A stretch of 6,510 nucleotides of DNA from JAFGQJ01 sp964588525. GTDB taxonomy: Bacteria; Spirochaetota; Spirochaetia; SZUA-6; DRHE01. A program made the translations under genes and the position numbers. The stretch spans positions 1 to 6,510 of the forward strand of contig CAZPQC010000191.1 of NCBI GenBank assembly GCA_964588525.1, in the 5' to 3' direction. The notes below the pieces were generated by a model. That model was not told the origin of the DNA. It did not search any database and saw nothing but the letters and a program-made list of their open reading frames with translations. Positions 6,245-6,510 of this stretch are shown in pieces (position 1 is the first letter of the stretch; every line of letters begins with the position of its first letter).

Positions 6245-6439
6245 CTATCGCCGGCTGCTCACGAAGTAGCCGATGCTGCGGTTGTAGGTCCGCTCCTCCG
6301 CCGCCGTGAAGTAGCAGGCCGGAAGCTCGTTCATGCCGCGATGATAGGCGATGCACTCGCAGCAGATACCGTGGCGCGAGCAGCCGGGATAGCTGCAGTT
6401 GCAGCGGACCGAGTTCTTTTTCTGATTTGCGCAATCCAT
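6245..6439 (-). CDS. Small cysteine-rich protein, DUF6485-like
   Basis: A 64-residue protein with eight cysteines (3, 13, 15, 20, 26, 27, 29, 42) and two histidines (23, 33) near them. The pattern MDCANQKKN...CNCSYPGCSRHGICCEC...YHR...ELPACYF...RTYNRSI matches my recollection of DUF6485, a conserved family of unknown function. The Cys spacing suggests metal or Fe-S binding, which is inference only. There is no signal peptide or membrane segment, so it is probably cytoplasmic. The ATG at 6439 has GAGGGG about six bases upstream. The gene begins 16 bases after the 3' end of the tRNA-Leu gene, too close for a separate promoter, so it is probably co-transcribed with the tRNA. A terminator-like hairpin follows it. 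Confidence 0.82.
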   Translation of the reverse strand: MDCANQKKNSVRCNCSYPGCSRHGICCECIAYHRGMNELPACYFTAAEERTYNRSIGYFVSSRR

Positions 6440-6455
6440 GCTGTACCCCTCAATC

Positions 6456-6510
6456 TGCCGGAGACCGGACTTGAACCGGTACGACCCTTACGGGTCAGAG
6501 GATTTTAAGT
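6456..6510 (-). tRNA. tRNA-Leu (anticodon UAA), 3' part only
   Basis: The minus strand shows the 3' two-thirds of a class II tRNA. The anticodon loop CTTAAAA gives anticodon TAA at the complement of 6505-6507, preceded by A31 which pairs with the T following the loop. A long variable arm follows (GACCC, GTAA, GGGTC), typical of leucine tRNAs. The T arm is ACCGG-TTCAAGT-CCGGT, and the 3' acceptor strand is CTCCGGC with discriminator A at 6456. The 3' CCA is not encoded, so it would be added by the CCA-adding enzyme. The acceptor 5' strand, D arm and 5' half of the anticodon stem lie outside the window. Confidence 0.9.

Noticed and set aside
6456..6510. tRNA-Leu 3' end as an integration (att) site
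   Set aside because: I see no repeat of the tRNA 3' sequence elsewhere in the window and no integrase or mobile gene.

Overview
The window looks like a chromosomal segment of moderately high G+C from a free-living bacterium, most likely a spirochaete of the Spirochaeta/Sediminispirochaeta type. That placement is an inference. It rests on a signal peptide ending in ...SGLWA|Q, a TGS-fused nucleoside kinase next to an HD-GYP protein, and a two-helix membrane protein with a helical-repeat domain. No ribosomal or other marker gene is present to confirm it. I see no insertion sequence, phage gene, CRISPR array or origin.

Layout. (1) Bases 1-1102, minus strand: the first 367 residues of an exported protein with a TPR-like N-terminal segment and two tandem copies of an alpha/beta domain; its C-terminus lies outside the window. 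(2) A 91-base spacer holds a good sigma70-type promoter set inside a nested inverted repeat. (3) Bases 1194-4022, minus strand: a two-gene unit made of an HD-GYP cyclic-di-GMP phosphodiesterase (upstream) and a TGS-domain nucleoside (uridine-type) kinase 15 bases downstream. (4) A 59-base divergent region separates this unit from a plus-strand gene (4082-4993) for a membrane-anchored helical-repeat protein. (5) Converging on that gene, on the minus strand, is a secreted serpin (6060 down to 5047). (6) A 184-base spacer holds the serpin promoter and two adjacent hairpins, one a likely terminator. (7) A small eight-cysteine protein resembling DUF6485 (6245-6439, minus) follows directly behind the 3' part of a tRNA-Leu(UAA) gene (6456-6510, minus) that runs off the window.

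The most striking observation is the serpin. Its body is well preserved, but the reading frame stops right after the 'KLINDALAKL' helix. The canonical serpin C-terminal strand (FAIADDRSGSILFMGKV) lies immediately beyond in a different frame. The hinge, reactive-centre loop and neighbouring strands are absent from the DNA between them. This is best read as an internal deletion of roughly 200 bp (family-based estimate) with a frameshift, giving an inactivated gene, unless it is an assembly artefact.

The genes do not form one pathway. The HD-GYP/kinase pair is the only convincing operon (signalling plus nucleotide salvage). The remaining genes are separate transcription units whose roles cannot be linked from sequence alone. 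I found no clear evidence of a new multi-gene system here.
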